A stretch of 10,419 nt of DNA from Bacillota bacterium (GCA_023441125.1 JAEZQV010000286.1:1-10419); one strand, 5' to 3'; positions 1 to 6,146 are shown, numbered from the stretch's first letter. Numbers and translations: made by a program. Notes: generated by a model not told the origin, from the sequence alone.

Positions 1-151
1 CGACAATAACCATCGGCTGCAACCATGCTAAGGGCTCGAAAGAAAACTCAGGGGAAAGGCTCGCAGCGCTATGTAAAATATCGCCAAATAAGAGAAGCCC
101 CACTGCAAAGATCACGCCAAACAGGAAACAACCCCAATATATCTCCAGCAT
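1..151 (-). CDS. small membrane protein, N-terminal fragment, possibly NfeD/YuaF-like
   Basis: An open frame starts at the ATG complementary to 149-151 and runs off the left edge after 50 codons. It is preceded by a strong purine-rich ribosome site (AAGGAAGGAG, complement of about 154-163). The protein begins MLEIYWGCFLFGVIFAVG and has one clear hydrophobic segment at about residues 6-24, followed by a short polar stretch and a second hydrophobic stretch at the edge. This N-terminus resembles the NfeD/YuaF-type membrane proteins that pair with flotillins, but only 50 residues are visible and no OB-fold domain can be checked. It lies 88 nt downstream of the HxlR gene on the same strand, so co-transcription is possible. 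The reading frame is well supported; the family call is a guess. Confidence 0.6.
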   Translation of the reverse strand, partial: MLEIYWGCFLFGVIFAVGLLLFGDILHSAASLSPEFSFEPLAWLQPMVIV

Positions 152-239
152 ACACTCCTTCCTTTCCCTAGTAAAATGCGCATCTCATTGGCCAACCGGC
201 TTACAATTTCAACGCAATCGCTGCCGGCGTCCGCCATGT

Positions 240-602
240 TTACCCTTGCTTTGCCGCCTGGGCTACACACGACTGCATCCGGGCACTGCCCCAGCGGGCC
301 AGCTGATCAAGTGCCGGCAACAAGGTCCGGCCGGCCTCGGTTAAGGAATATTCCACGCGCGGCGGTACTTCCATATATTGAACCCGGCTGATCAGGCCAT
401 TTCCCTCCAGCTCTTTCAGGGATTCCGCCAGCATCATATTGGTTATGCCGCCAATTTTCTTTTTTATTTCATTATATCGCATTACAGTACTTTGGCTTAA
501 GATACACAAAATCGGCAGTTGCCACTTGCCGCTGATAAGTTTTAGGGCATACGCGATAGGGCATTTATTAAATTCTTCAATAAAATTCTGGCTGCTATCC
601 AT
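240..602 (-). CDS. HxlR-family winged-helix transcriptional regulator
   Basis: This 120-residue protein matches the HxlR family (usually 100-130 residues). A conserved N-terminal Cys-Pro (C14-P15) is followed by ISGKWQLPIL (23-32), which starts the winged helix. The recognition region has the family pattern of a Gly-Ile-Thr turn, a Leu-x-x-Leu-Glu helix and GLISR, and the wing carries VPPRVEYSLTEAGRTL. The start at 602 is chosen because GGAG sits 8 nt upstream; longer in-frame starts at 623 and 743 lack a ribosome site and add sequence unlike the family. In Bacillus, the HxlR relatives HypR and YodB sense electrophiles or disulfide stress through an N-terminal cysteine (Cys14 in HypR), so C14 is a candidate redox switch. 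It diverges from the flavin-binding protein gene at 725, its most likely target. Family assignment is firm; ligand and target are inferred. Confidence 0.92.
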   Translation of the reverse strand: MDSSQNFIEEFNKCPIAYALKLISGKWQLPILCILSQSTVMRYNEIKKKIGGITNMMLAESLKELEGNGLISRVQYMEVPPRVEYSLTEAGRTLLPALDQLARWGSARMQSCVAQAAKQG

Positions 603-656
603 AGAAAATTCTCCAATACTCATAAAAATCTGACTAAGTAAGAAAAAACTGCATAC

Positions 657-684
657 TTGATTCTTGGTGTCCTTATTGTATAAT
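657..684 (+). promoter_or_regulatory. sigma-A-like promoter of the PNPOx-like gene
   Basis: TTGATT (657-662), a 16-bp spacer and TATAAT (679-684) lie 40 nt before the ATG at 725. The -35 overlaps the right half of an imperfect inverted repeat, AAGTA (636-640) and TACTT (654-658), 13 bp apart, which could be an operator for the divergent HxlR regulator. HxlR-family operators in Bacillus often contain TACT/AGTA half sites. The promoter is seen directly; the operator is inferred from short arms. Confidence 0.65.
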
Positions 685-724
685 CTTACCATAAACAAAA
701 TTAAAGTAAAAGGAGTACTGTGTA

Positions 725-1120
725 ATGGACGAAGTGTTAACATTCCTGAAAGACAATCCGGTTTTTTACCTGGCCACGGTGGAAGGCGATATTCCCAAAG
801 TACGGCCCTTTGGCTTTGTTATGAACTTTGAGGGCAAGTTATACTTTTGCACCAGTAATCAGAAGCCAGTCTTCCGGCAGCTAAAAGCCAATCCGAACTT
901 TGAAGTGTGCACAACATCAAAAACCAATGAATGGATACGCTTAAAAGGCAAGGCGGTGTTTAACTCCACCAAGCAAACCAAACAGGCGGCACTGGACACC
1001 ATGCCGATGCTCAAAAATTTGTACAGCGTGGATGATTCCATCTTTGAATTGTTTTATATTGCCGATGCGGAGGCCACTTTCAGTGATATGAAGGGTGGTT
1101 CCCGGACAGTCAAGCTGTAA
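725..1120 (+). CDS. pyridoxamine 5'-phosphate oxidase-like flavin-binding protein
   Basis: This 131-residue protein has the split-barrel fold signature of small PNPOx-like (FMN-binding) proteins. FYLATVEGDIPKVRPFG (14-30) gives the first strands and the R-P-F motif that contacts FMN phosphate. GKLYFCTSNQKPVFRQLKANP (from about 37) is the typical second half with the conserved Lys and Asn-Pro, and EWIRLKGKAVF follows. The C-terminal segment with an aromatic FELFYI stretch is common in clostridial members. No signal peptide is present, so it is cytosolic. The family includes reductases for nitro-compounds and flavin reductases as well as proteins of unknown substrate, so no specific reaction is assigned. 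GGAG at 711-714 lies 10 nt before the ATG. The divergent HxlR gene suggests induction by electrophiles or oxidants, as for other HxlR-flavoprotein pairs. Confidence 0.9.
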   Translation: MDEVLTFLKDNPVFYLATVEGDIPKVRPFGFVMNFEGKLYFCTSNQKPVFRQLKANPNFEVCTTSKTNEWIRLKGKAVFNSTKQTKQAALDTMPMLKNLYSVDDSIFELFYIADAEATFSDMKGGSRTVKL

Positions 1121-1146
1121 AAATTCAGGTTACTGTTTGCCAATGC

Positions 1147-1177
1147 AAAATCCCGCCGCAGCAAGGCGGGATTTTTT
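1147..1177 (+). terminator. intrinsic terminator after the PNPOx-like gene
   Basis: A perfect 11-bp stem (AAAATCCCGCC at 1147-1157, paired with 1165-1175) with a 7-nt loop ends in a run of six T (1172-1177). It lies 27 nt after the stop codon. The left flank carries four A, so it may also work weakly in reverse. Confidence 0.93.
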
Positions 1178-1204
1178 CGTGCCTGATTTGCCATTTTTTT
1201 TAAA

Positions 1205-1234
1205 TTGAGCTACTATATGGATTAGCAGTATTTT
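1205..1234 (+). promoter_or_regulatory. possible promoter of the YbaK-like gene
   Basis: TTGAGC (1205-1210), an 18-bp spacer and TATTTT (1229-1234) form a moderate sigma-A-like match between the upstream terminator and the deacylase gene. The terminator implies a promoter somewhere in this gap, but this one is only a weak match to consensus. Confidence 0.35.
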
Positions 1235-1251
1235 TTGTAACTTTGTAAACT

Positions 1252-1304
1252 CCGGCCTTACTGCCGGCTGCCTAACGTCAACTGACCGAGCCGCCCGTGC
1301 GGCT
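1252..1304 (+). other. two hairpins in the leader of the YbaK-like gene
   Basis: The leader contains CCGGC (1252-1256) paired with GCCGG (1263-1267), and AGCCGC (1289-1294) paired with GCGGCT (1299-1304) around a 4-nt CCGT loop. Neither is followed by a T run, so they are not terminators. They may stabilise the 5' leader or tune translation. No known riboswitch or T-box element was recognised. Confidence 0.35.
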
Positions 1305-1340
1305 TGTGTTACCATTCTGTTTGTAAAGGAGACATGCCTG

Positions 1341-1826
1341 ATGTCATTAGAAAAAGTTAAATCCTATTTTGCCGCCCTGGGCCGGGAACAGGACGTGCAG
1401 GAATTTGCCGTTTCCAGCGCCACTGTGGAGCTGGCGGCCAAAGCGCTGAGCGTGGAGCCGGCCCGGATCGCCAAGACACTTTCCTTCCAAAGCCCTGCCG
1501 ACGGCAGTTGTATCCTGGTCGTAGCCGCCGGCGATGCCAAGGTGGATAACGGCAAGTTTAAACGCCACTTTGGCTTAAAGCCCAAGATGCTTACCGCGGA
1601 CGAAGTCACGCAAATGACCGGACATGCTGTCGGCGGCGTGTGTCCCTTTGCCAATCCGACCGGCGTTAAAACCTGCCTGGATATTTCCCTGCAGCGCTTT
1701 ACCACGGTGTTTCCCGCCTGCGGCAGCAGTAACTCGGCGATAGAGCTCAAATGCGACGAACTCTACCGATATGCTCAGGCTATTGAATGGGTGGACGTCT
1801 GTAAAAGCTGGCAGCCAGAAGAATAA
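1341..1826 (+). CDS. YbaK/EbsC-family aminoacyl-tRNA deacylase (prolyl-tRNA editing-like)
   Basis: This 161-residue single-domain protein belongs to the YbaK/ProRS-INS superfamily, which hydrolyses misacylated tRNA (for example Cys-tRNAPro or Ala-tRNAPro) in trans. Key family features are ARIAKTLSFQ (41-50) with the catalytic-region Lys45, the VVAAGDAKVDNGKFK stretch (55-69) lining the pocket, GHAVGGVCPFANPTGVKTCLD (from about 94) giving the conserved G-G-V-x-P-F loop, and a C-terminal strand with a Gly-Ser-Ser segment. The substrate cannot be decided from sequence. GGAG at 1328-1331 is 9 nt before the ATG; an ATG at 1334 is out of frame and stops quickly. It appears monocistronic, between a terminator and the TetR promoter at 1847. 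Confidence 0.9.
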   Translation: MSLEKVKSYFAALGREQDVQEFAVSSATVELAAKALSVEPARIAKTLSFQSPADGSCILVVAAGDAKVDNGKFKRHFGLKPKMLTADEVTQMTGHAVGGVCPFANPTGVKTCLDISLQRFTTVFPACGSSNSAIELKCDELYRYAQAIEWVDVCKSWQPEE

Positions 1827-1846
1827 ATGTAAAAAGAATTTTAGCA

Positions 1847-1875
1847 TTGACATCTGCCAATAAAGGGAATATTAT
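1847..1875 (+). promoter_or_regulatory. strong sigma-A-type promoter of the first TetR gene
   Basis: A perfect TTGACA (1847-1852), a 17-bp spacer and TATTAT (1870-1875) lie 20 nt after the deacylase stop codon. Transcription should begin near 1882, just ahead of the palindrome at 1892-1914. Confidence 0.85.
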
Positions 1876-1891
1876 ATGTTTGTAATAGCAA

Positions 1892-1914
1892 TACCAATAC
1901 GGTTCGTTTTGGTA
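1892..1914. promoter_or_regulatory. palindromic operator, probably for the TetR regulator at 1939
   Basis: TACCAATACG (1892-1901) and CGTTTTGGTA (1905-1914) form 10-bp arms with one mismatch around a 3-bp centre. The site lies just downstream of the expected transcription start, so a bound repressor would block its own gene. Its pattern TACCAAT...GTACTGA recurs upstream of the adaptor gene (2569-2594), which supports one regulator acting at both places. Confidence 0.65.
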
Positions 1915-1938
1915 CTGAGTGTTAAGAGGTGACTATGA

Positions 1939-2502
1939 TTGCGTAACCGGATTATTATGGCGGCCGCCGAAGAAGTCAATTTGCGCGGCTTTAAATTTAC
2001 TATGAGTGACCTTACCAAGCGGCTTAGTATCAGCAAGTCATCACTGTATGAGCATTTTTCTTCCAAGGATGAACTGATCGCTACGGTTCTGGATCTTGTC
2101 CTGGATGATTTTCGGCAGCAGGAAGAAAAAATTTATAATTCCACGCGGCCGGTTTTTGAAAAGTTGCAAGCCGCCCTTACCGTCACTCCGCAAACCTTTG
2201 AGCCATTTCACAGCCGTGTCTATGATGACCTGCGGCTGACCTACCCGAAAGAGTGGGAAAAAGTCATCCGGTTTCGCCAGGAACGGATGGACCGGGTGAT
2301 GAATCTGCTCCGGCAGGGAATGGCAGCCGGCAGTGTCCGGCCTGTTAACCTGAGTGTTATGCAGCAAATGATCGTCAGTACCATGAACAACCTCAGCGGC
2401 TACCGCTTTCTCGCCGACAATAACATGACCTATCCCGACGCCGTGGCGGCCATGTTAGATATCATTGTCCACGGGTTAACAGCGGAAACAGGCCGGAAAT
2501 AA
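1939..2502 (+). CDS. TetR/AcrR-family transcriptional regulator
   Basis: This 187-residue protein has a typical TetR N-terminal domain: helix 1 at about 1-16, the helix-turn-helix TMSDLTKRLSISKSSLYEHF (21-40), then SSKDELI. The remaining 140 residues are an all-helical ligand domain with no recognisable specificity. The start is the TTG at 1939, with GAGGTGA at 1926-1932 six nt upstream; the nearby ATG at 1935 is out of frame and stops after three codons, and the internal ATG at 1957 would remove most of helix 1. It has its own strong promoter and operator and is followed by a terminator-like hairpin. The next genes encode an efflux adaptor and two ABC-2 permeases, whose control region carries a related site. 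A local repressor of this efflux operon is the likely role. Confidence 0.92.
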   Translation: MRNRIIMAAAEEVNLRGFKFTMSDLTKRLSISKSSLYEHFSSKDELIATVLDLVLDDFRQQEEKIYNSTRPVFEKLQAALTVTPQTFEPFHSRVYDDLRLTYPKEWEKVIRFRQERMDRVMNLLRQGMAAGSVRPVNLSVMQQMIVSTMNNLSGYRFLADNNMTYPDAVAAMLDIIVHGLTAETGRK

Positions 2503-2531
2503 ACTTGATTTTATGTTCCCGCCAGCCAAGT

Positions 2532-2553
2532 AAACGCGCATTCTGCGCGTTTT
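2532..2553 (+). terminator. terminator-like hairpin after the TetR gene
   Basis: AAACGCGCA (2532-2540) and TGCGCGTTT (2544-2552) form a perfect 9-bp stem around a TTC loop, ending in TTTT (2550-2553) and then AAAA. The T run is short, so termination may be partial and some read-through into the adaptor operon is possible. Confidence 0.6.
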
Positions 2554-2565
2554 AAAAACGGCTTT

Positions 2566-2608
2566 CAGTACCAATGATACATTTATAGTACTGATAAGTA
2601 CTATAAAT
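2566..2608. promoter_or_regulatory. nested operator region upstream of the HlyD/ABC-2 operon
   Basis: A perfect inverted repeat has 12-bp arms (ATTTATAGTACT at 2581-2592 and its complement at 2597-2608) around GATA. It overlaps a second repeat, CAGTAC (2566-2571) with GTACTG (2588-2593). TACCAAT (2569-2575) and GTACTGA (2588-2594) match, 12 rather than 13 bp apart, the two halves at the TetR promoter (1892-1898 and 1912-1918). There is no T run, so this is not a terminator. No clear -10/-35 pair stands out; TATAAA at 2602-2607 is a possible -10. It probably holds the operon promoter and repressor sites. Confidence 0.6.
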
Positions 2609-2710
2609 CCTCTGCGTTTTCTGGCCGGTAAATCTTTATTGCCGTTAAAGGGTTGCTAAAACCTGCATTCCCGGCTGATTACAAATTACAAGCAAGGAGA
2701 GAGAATACAC

Positions 2711-3733
2711 ATGCTTACATTAAAACCCGCTGCGAGTTTGCTGCGCCGGCTAACCGCCGGAACGCTGCTGGTTGTATTGGCCGGACAGCTGGCAGGCTGC
2801 GGCAGTCAGCAGCCCGCCCCGGATGTCTGGGGCCGCGCAGAGGCCAAAGAGGTCGATATTAATTCCAAAATACCGGGCCGGGTTGTCAGTCTGCTCGTGC
2901 AGGAAGGCGACCGGGTAAGCAAAGGCCAGGTGCTGGCCCGCATCGACAACCGAGAAATTATCGCGCAGGCCAATCAGGCCAGAGCCAATATCAAAGCCCT
3001 GGCAGCCCAAACAGCGCAAGCGGCCACCGTTACCAGTCTGCAGGATGAGACCGCCAAAGCATCTGTAGACACGGCTCAGGCCCAACTGGCAAAAGCAAAA
3101 TCGGATTTAGCCCTGGCTGAGAATGATTACAACCGGTTTAGTGAACTGCTGGCTGCCGGCGCCGTGTCCCAGCAGCTATTTGACAGCTATCGCACCAAAT
3201 ATCAGGTGGCCCAGGCGGCTTACAGCCAGGCACAGGCCAGTGTCAACGCCGCCGCGGCCGGTCTCAAGCAAACCGATGTAAATACGGCCAATGAAGCAGC
3301 GATGCGCAGCAAACTGGCCCAGGCGGAGGCCGCCCTGCAGCAAGTGGAGGTGTCGCTGGATGAGACGGAGATACGTGCGCCCTTTGACGGCATTATTACG
3401 GCTAAGTATGTGGAAGAAGGCGCCATGGTCTCTCAGGGCATGCCCTTGGTAGCGCTGCAGGACCCGCTGGACAACTGGCTCAATCTCAAAGTCAAGGAAA
3501 CCGATTTGTCCCGTTATACCCTGCAGCAGCCGGTGAAAATTCAGGGCCGGGACAGCAGCCTGATTTTGAACGGCACCATCGTTGACATCAGTAAAAAAGC
3601 CGAATTTGCCACTTACCGCGCTACCAACGAACGCGGCGATAACGACATCATTACTTTTAATGTGAAAATCCAGATCAACTCGGATAAAATCCGTCCCGGT
3701 ATGCGGTTTAAACTGCTGGATGGTGGGCAGTAA
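2711..3733 (+). CDS. HlyD-family periplasmic adaptor, predicted lipoprotein
   Basis: This 340-residue protein is a membrane-fusion/adaptor subunit that would link an inner-membrane transporter to an outer-membrane channel. The N-terminus has a charged start, a hydrophobic core and a lipobox LAGC (27-30), so C30 should be lipidated after cleavage by signal peptidase II. VDINSKIPGRVVSLLVQEGDRVSKGQVLARID (about 47-78) is the first lipoyl half-motif. Residues about 82-215 are an Ala/Gln-rich alpha-helical hairpin, and ETEIRAPFDGIITAKYVEEGAMVSQGMPLVAL (about 220-250) is the second lipoyl half. The beta-barrel follows to the C-terminus. AAGGAG (2694-2699) precedes the ATG. It ends one base before the first permease start, indicating tight coupling. 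No TolC-like channel is in the window. Confidence 0.93.
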   Translation: MLTLKPAASLLRRLTAGTLLVVLAGQLAGCGSQQPAPDVWGRAEAKEVDINSKIPGRVVSLLVQEGDRVSKGQVLARIDNREIIAQANQARANIKALAAQTAQAATVTSLQDETAKASVDTAQAQLAKAKSDLALAENDYNRFSELLAAGAVSQQLFDSYRTKYQVAQAAYSQAQASVNAAAAGLKQTDVNTANEAAMRSKLAQAEAALQQVEVSLDETEIRAPFDGIITAKYVEEGAMVSQGMPLVALQDPLDNWLNLKVKETDLSRYTLQQPVKIQGRDSSLILNGTIVDISKKAEFATYRATNERGDNDIITFNVKIQINSDKIRPGMRFKLLDGGQ

Positions 3734-3734
3734 T

Positions 3735-4898
3735 ATGAAACTTACAGAAATTATACGGCTGGAGCTGCGGGCCTTATGCGGGTGCAAACGTCCCGCCCTC
3801 CTGCTGCTTTTCGGTATACCCCTCCTCTACAGCCTGCTTTTTGGCACTGTCTATAGCAGCAATGTCATCAAATATATTCCCGCCGTCATCTATGACCAGG
3901 ACCAGACCGCGACCAGCCGGGCCTTAATCCAGGCTTATATGGATTCAGAACGGTATCAGGTGGTAGCCGAGGTGACAACCCAGGAAGCCATGGAACAGTG
4001 CCTGCGGGAAAATCAAGCCCTGGTGGCTATCGCCATCCCGCCCCGGTTTGCGCAAAATATCAAACTGGGGCTGGGCTCCGAGGTTTTGCTTGTAACCAAC
4101 TCCGCCAACAACATGTTCGCCAATACCGTAATCTCTTCCAGTCAGGAAATCATCCAGACATTCTCGGCGGCCACCGGGCAAAAGCTGCTGGAAGCCGTGA
4201 ACCAACTGCCGGCTCCGGCATTGCGGTCGGCCGCGCCGGTTAAGCTGGGGGTCAGGATTATCAATAATCCCACTACGGCCTATACTAATTTTATGCTGGC
4301 CGGCCTCATGGCCAACGGCGTGCAGATTGCAATCCTGCTGGTGGCCGGCACGCTCCTCGTGAAAGAGTATGGTCAGCTTGACCGCTGGCAGCAAACTTCG
4401 TCGGCAGCCCTTGTGACCGGCAAGCTGCTGGTTTGCTGGCTGGGCGCGCTGGGGGCTTTTTTAACTTCACTAGGTATTGTCACACTGGTTTTTGCCGTCC
4501 CGGTCCGCAGCAGCCCTGTCAGCCTGGTTCTCATCGGCAGTGCCTTCACCTTTCTGGTTGTCAGTCTCAGCCTGTTTTTTTCGGCGCTGGCCCCAAGCGA
4601 GGTCAGCGCCCTGCAGGCGCCGCTCCTCTATCTCATGCCGGGACTTTTATTCAGCGGCCTCAGTTGGCCCCAGCTGGCCATGAATGACTTGGCCCGGTTT
4701 TTCTCGGCGCTTATGCCGCTTACGTATCTGGCCGATCCGCTGCGCGACCTGCTGCTGGCAGGCTATTCGCCGGCCTTGCTGAAAAATGCGGCGATCCTGT
4801 TTGCCGGCGGCACTTTCTTATGGCTATGCACCATTTTTGTTTTTGACCAGCGCCGGAAAAAAATCGCAAGTCAACCCGCGAAGGAGGTCCTAGTATGA
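3735..4898 (+). CDS. ABC-2 family transporter permease (first of a tandem pair)
   Basis: This 387-residue protein has ABC2_membrane_3 architecture: a cytoplasmic N-terminus, TM1 at about 22-42, a large extracytoplasmic domain (about 43-185), then about five TM helices to the C-terminus with the typical LxLDPLRD-like ending (PLTYLADPLRDLLLAGYSP near 333-351). A first-helix motif followed by IPAVIYDQDQTATSR is characteristic of the YhhJ/YbhR/YbhS-type exporters. The start at 3735 is preferred, with GGTGGG about 8 nt upstream and one base after the adaptor stop; an upstream in-frame ATG at 3720 has no ribosome site. Its stop overlaps the next gene's ATG by 4 bp. The protein should export a lipophilic compound with the adaptor and sister permease, powered by an ATPase not encoded here. 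Confidence 0.92.
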   Translation: MKLTEIIRLELRALCGCKRPALLLLFGIPLLYSLLFGTVYSSNVIKYIPAVIYDQDQTATSRALIQAYMDSERYQVVAEVTTQEAMEQCLRENQALVAIAIPPRFAQNIKLGLGSEVLLVTNSANNMFANTVISSSQEIIQTFSAATGQKLLEAVNQLPAPALRSAAPVKLGVRIINNPTTAYTNFMLAGLMANGVQIAILLVAGTLLVKEYGQLDRWQQTSSAALVTGKLLVCWLGALGAFLTSLGIVTLVFAVPVRSSPVSLVLIGSAFTFLVVSLSLFFSALAPSEVSALQAPLLYLMPGLLFSGLSWPQLAMNDLARFFSALMPLTYLADPLRDLLLAGYSPALLKNAAILFAGGTFLWLCTIFVFDQRRKKIASQPAKEVLV

Positions 4899-6043
4899 AC
4901 TGGCGGCAAATCTGCCAACGGGAATTCCGGCATATGTTCATCACCGACCGACGGCGAGCTATCTTTCTTTTCGGCGCCTCGCTGGCGTACCTGATGCTGT
5001 TTGCCATGTTGTATAGCACCCATACAATAAAAGCCGTCCCGCTGGTTGTTTATGACGAAGACCAAACACAGTTCAGCCGCTCGCTGCTGCAGGATTTTGA
5101 GGATTCCGAACGGTTTCAGGTTATTGAGTACGTAACCACGCAGGACGATATGGAGCAGAGCCTGCGGGAAAAGACAACCGCAGCCGCGGTGCAAATTCCC
5201 AAAAATTTCGCCCGGGATGCCAAAGCCGGCCGCTCGGCCACCGTGCTCTTACTGGCCGATGGCGCCAATATTCTCATTGCCAACACGGTAACGACCGCGG
5301 CGCAGGAAATTGTCGCCACCTTTGCCAAGGAAACGGCGGCCGGCTTAGCGGCAATGAACAGCGGGCAACTGCCGGCCCCGGCAGCAAATAAAGTAAATCC
5401 TGTGGATTTCCGGTTACGGGTGCTCAATAACCCGACCCAAAGCTATCTGGCCTTTTTTGTGCTGGGCCTGTCCATGGCCGCTTTTCAGCAGGGCGTTTTC
5501 CTGGCGGTCGGCGCCAGTGTGCAAAGTGACCTGCAAAACCCGGCCGAACTACACAACACAACTCCGCTGGCGCTAATAACCGGTAAACTGCTGGCCTACT
5601 GGCTGGCAGCCACACTGGCGTTCTTTCTCACCGTCTTTGCCGCGGTCCGTCTCTTCGCCATCCCCGGCCAGGCATCCCTCATCAGCCTGTTTTGGCTAGC
5701 GTCGGCCTTTATTCTGGCGGCGACCGGCTTCAGCGCTTTTATTGCTTCGGTCTGCAGCTCCGAATTAGCTTTTACCAAATTCTCCATTGCCTACACCGTG
5801 CCGGCGTTTGTCCTGTCCGGCTATACCTGGCCCCAGGCCGCGATGGGCCCCTGGGGCCAAGCCCTGGCCTGCGCTTTTCCCCTGACTTACTTTGCCGACA
5901 CCTTCCGGGAACTCATGCTCGCCGGTTATTCTCCGCTGCTGTACCGCAACAGCCTGATTTTGCTGGTTAGCGGTGTTGCGTTTGCCGCCATGGCCTCGGT
6001 ATGCTGCCGCCGGCGAATAAACGAAGGAAAGCCGGCAGCATAA
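4895..6043 (+). CDS. ABC-2 family transporter permease (second of a tandem pair)
   Basis: This 382-residue protein is a paralogue of the preceding permease with the same layout: TM1 at about 22-42, a long extracytoplasmic domain, and a C-terminal bundle of about five helices. Matching landmarks include VPLVVYDEDQTQFSRSLL against IPAVIYDQDQTATSRALI, DSERFQV against DSERYQV, VTTQDDMEQSLRE against VTTQEAMEQCLRE, and PLTYFADTFRELMLAGYSP near the C-terminus. ATGA overlap with the upstream gene (4895-4898) and a near-perfect AAGGAGGTCC ribosome site show translational coupling. The two probably form a heterodimeric pore. No clear terminator follows; the gap to 6177 holds the control region of the next operon. 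Confidence 0.92.
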   Translation: MNWRQICQREFRHMFITDRRRAIFLFGASLAYLMLFAMLYSTHTIKAVPLVVYDEDQTQFSRSLLQDFEDSERFQVIEYVTTQDDMEQSLREKTTAAAVQIPKNFARDAKAGRSATVLLLADGANILIANTVTTAAQEIVATFAKETAAGLAAMNSGQLPAPAANKVNPVDFRLRVLNNPTQSYLAFFVLGLSMAAFQQGVFLAVGASVQSDLQNPAELHNTTPLALITGKLLAYWLAATLAFFLTVFAAVRLFAIPGQASLISLFWLASAFILAATGFSAFIASVCSSELAFTKFSIAYTVPAFVLSGYTWPQAAMGPWGQALACAFPLTYFADTFRELMLAGYSPLLYRNSLILLVSGVAFAAMASVCCRRRINEGKPAA

Positions 6044-6070
6044 AACGCCGGGCCGGTGGTATGGATTATT

Positions 6071-6129
6071 TTTAGAAAACTTTTAAAGCGTGTTTATAAA
6101 ATTTTTAAAAACGCTTTACAGCCGCTTTA
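6071..6129 (+). promoter_or_regulatory. six TTTA motifs phased every 11 bp, candidate response-regulator sites
   Basis: TTTA starts at 6071, 6082, 6093, 6104, 6115 and 6126, exactly 11 bp apart. The last two are part of GCTTTA-N5-GCTTTA (6113-6129), which has the hexamer/5-bp spacing of direct-repeat sites bound by OmpR-family regulators such as enterobacterial PhoP. The array ends 11 bp before the TATAAT at 6141. The periodicity is seen directly; binding by the response regulator encoded at 8322 is inferred. Bent DNA from phased A/T tracts is an alternative reading. Confidence 0.55.
6084..6118. repeat. 35-bp near-perfect inverted repeat inside the phased array
   Basis: TAAAGCGTGTTTA (6084-6096) and TAAAAACGCTTTA (6106-6118) are 13-bp arms with one mismatch around a 9-bp A/T centre. 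There is no T run after the right arm on the plus strand, so an intrinsic terminator for the permease operon is unlikely, although a weak one cannot be excluded. More probably it is part of the operator. Confidence 0.6.
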
Positions 6130-6140
6130 AATTCTCTGTT

Positions 6141-6146
6141 TATAAT
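6141..6146 (+). promoter_or_regulatory. -10 box of the His-rich/ferredoxin/kinase/regulator operon
   Basis: TATAAT at 6141-6146 is a perfect -10. At a 17-bp spacing the -35 would be ACAGCC (6118-6123), a poor match, as expected for an activator-dependent promoter. TTTACA at 6115-6120 matches the -35 consensus better, but its 20-bp spacer is too long. Transcription should start near 6153, leaving a leader of about 24 nt with AAGGAGG at 6163-6169. Confidence 0.6.

Noticed and set aside
2041..2367. 108-codon minus-strand ORF within the TetR gene
   Set aside because: It lies wholly inside a clear TetR gene in another frame, has no ribosome site and no family pattern.
3176..3787. 203-codon minus-strand ORF antisense to the adaptor gene
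   Set aside because: A long shadow frame caused by GC-rich codon bias; the plus-strand protein has full HlyD architecture and this one shows no domain.
6084..6118. Terminator of the permease operon
   Set aside because: The stem is A/T-rich at its core and followed by CAGCCG rather than a T run; it fits better as part of the phased operator.
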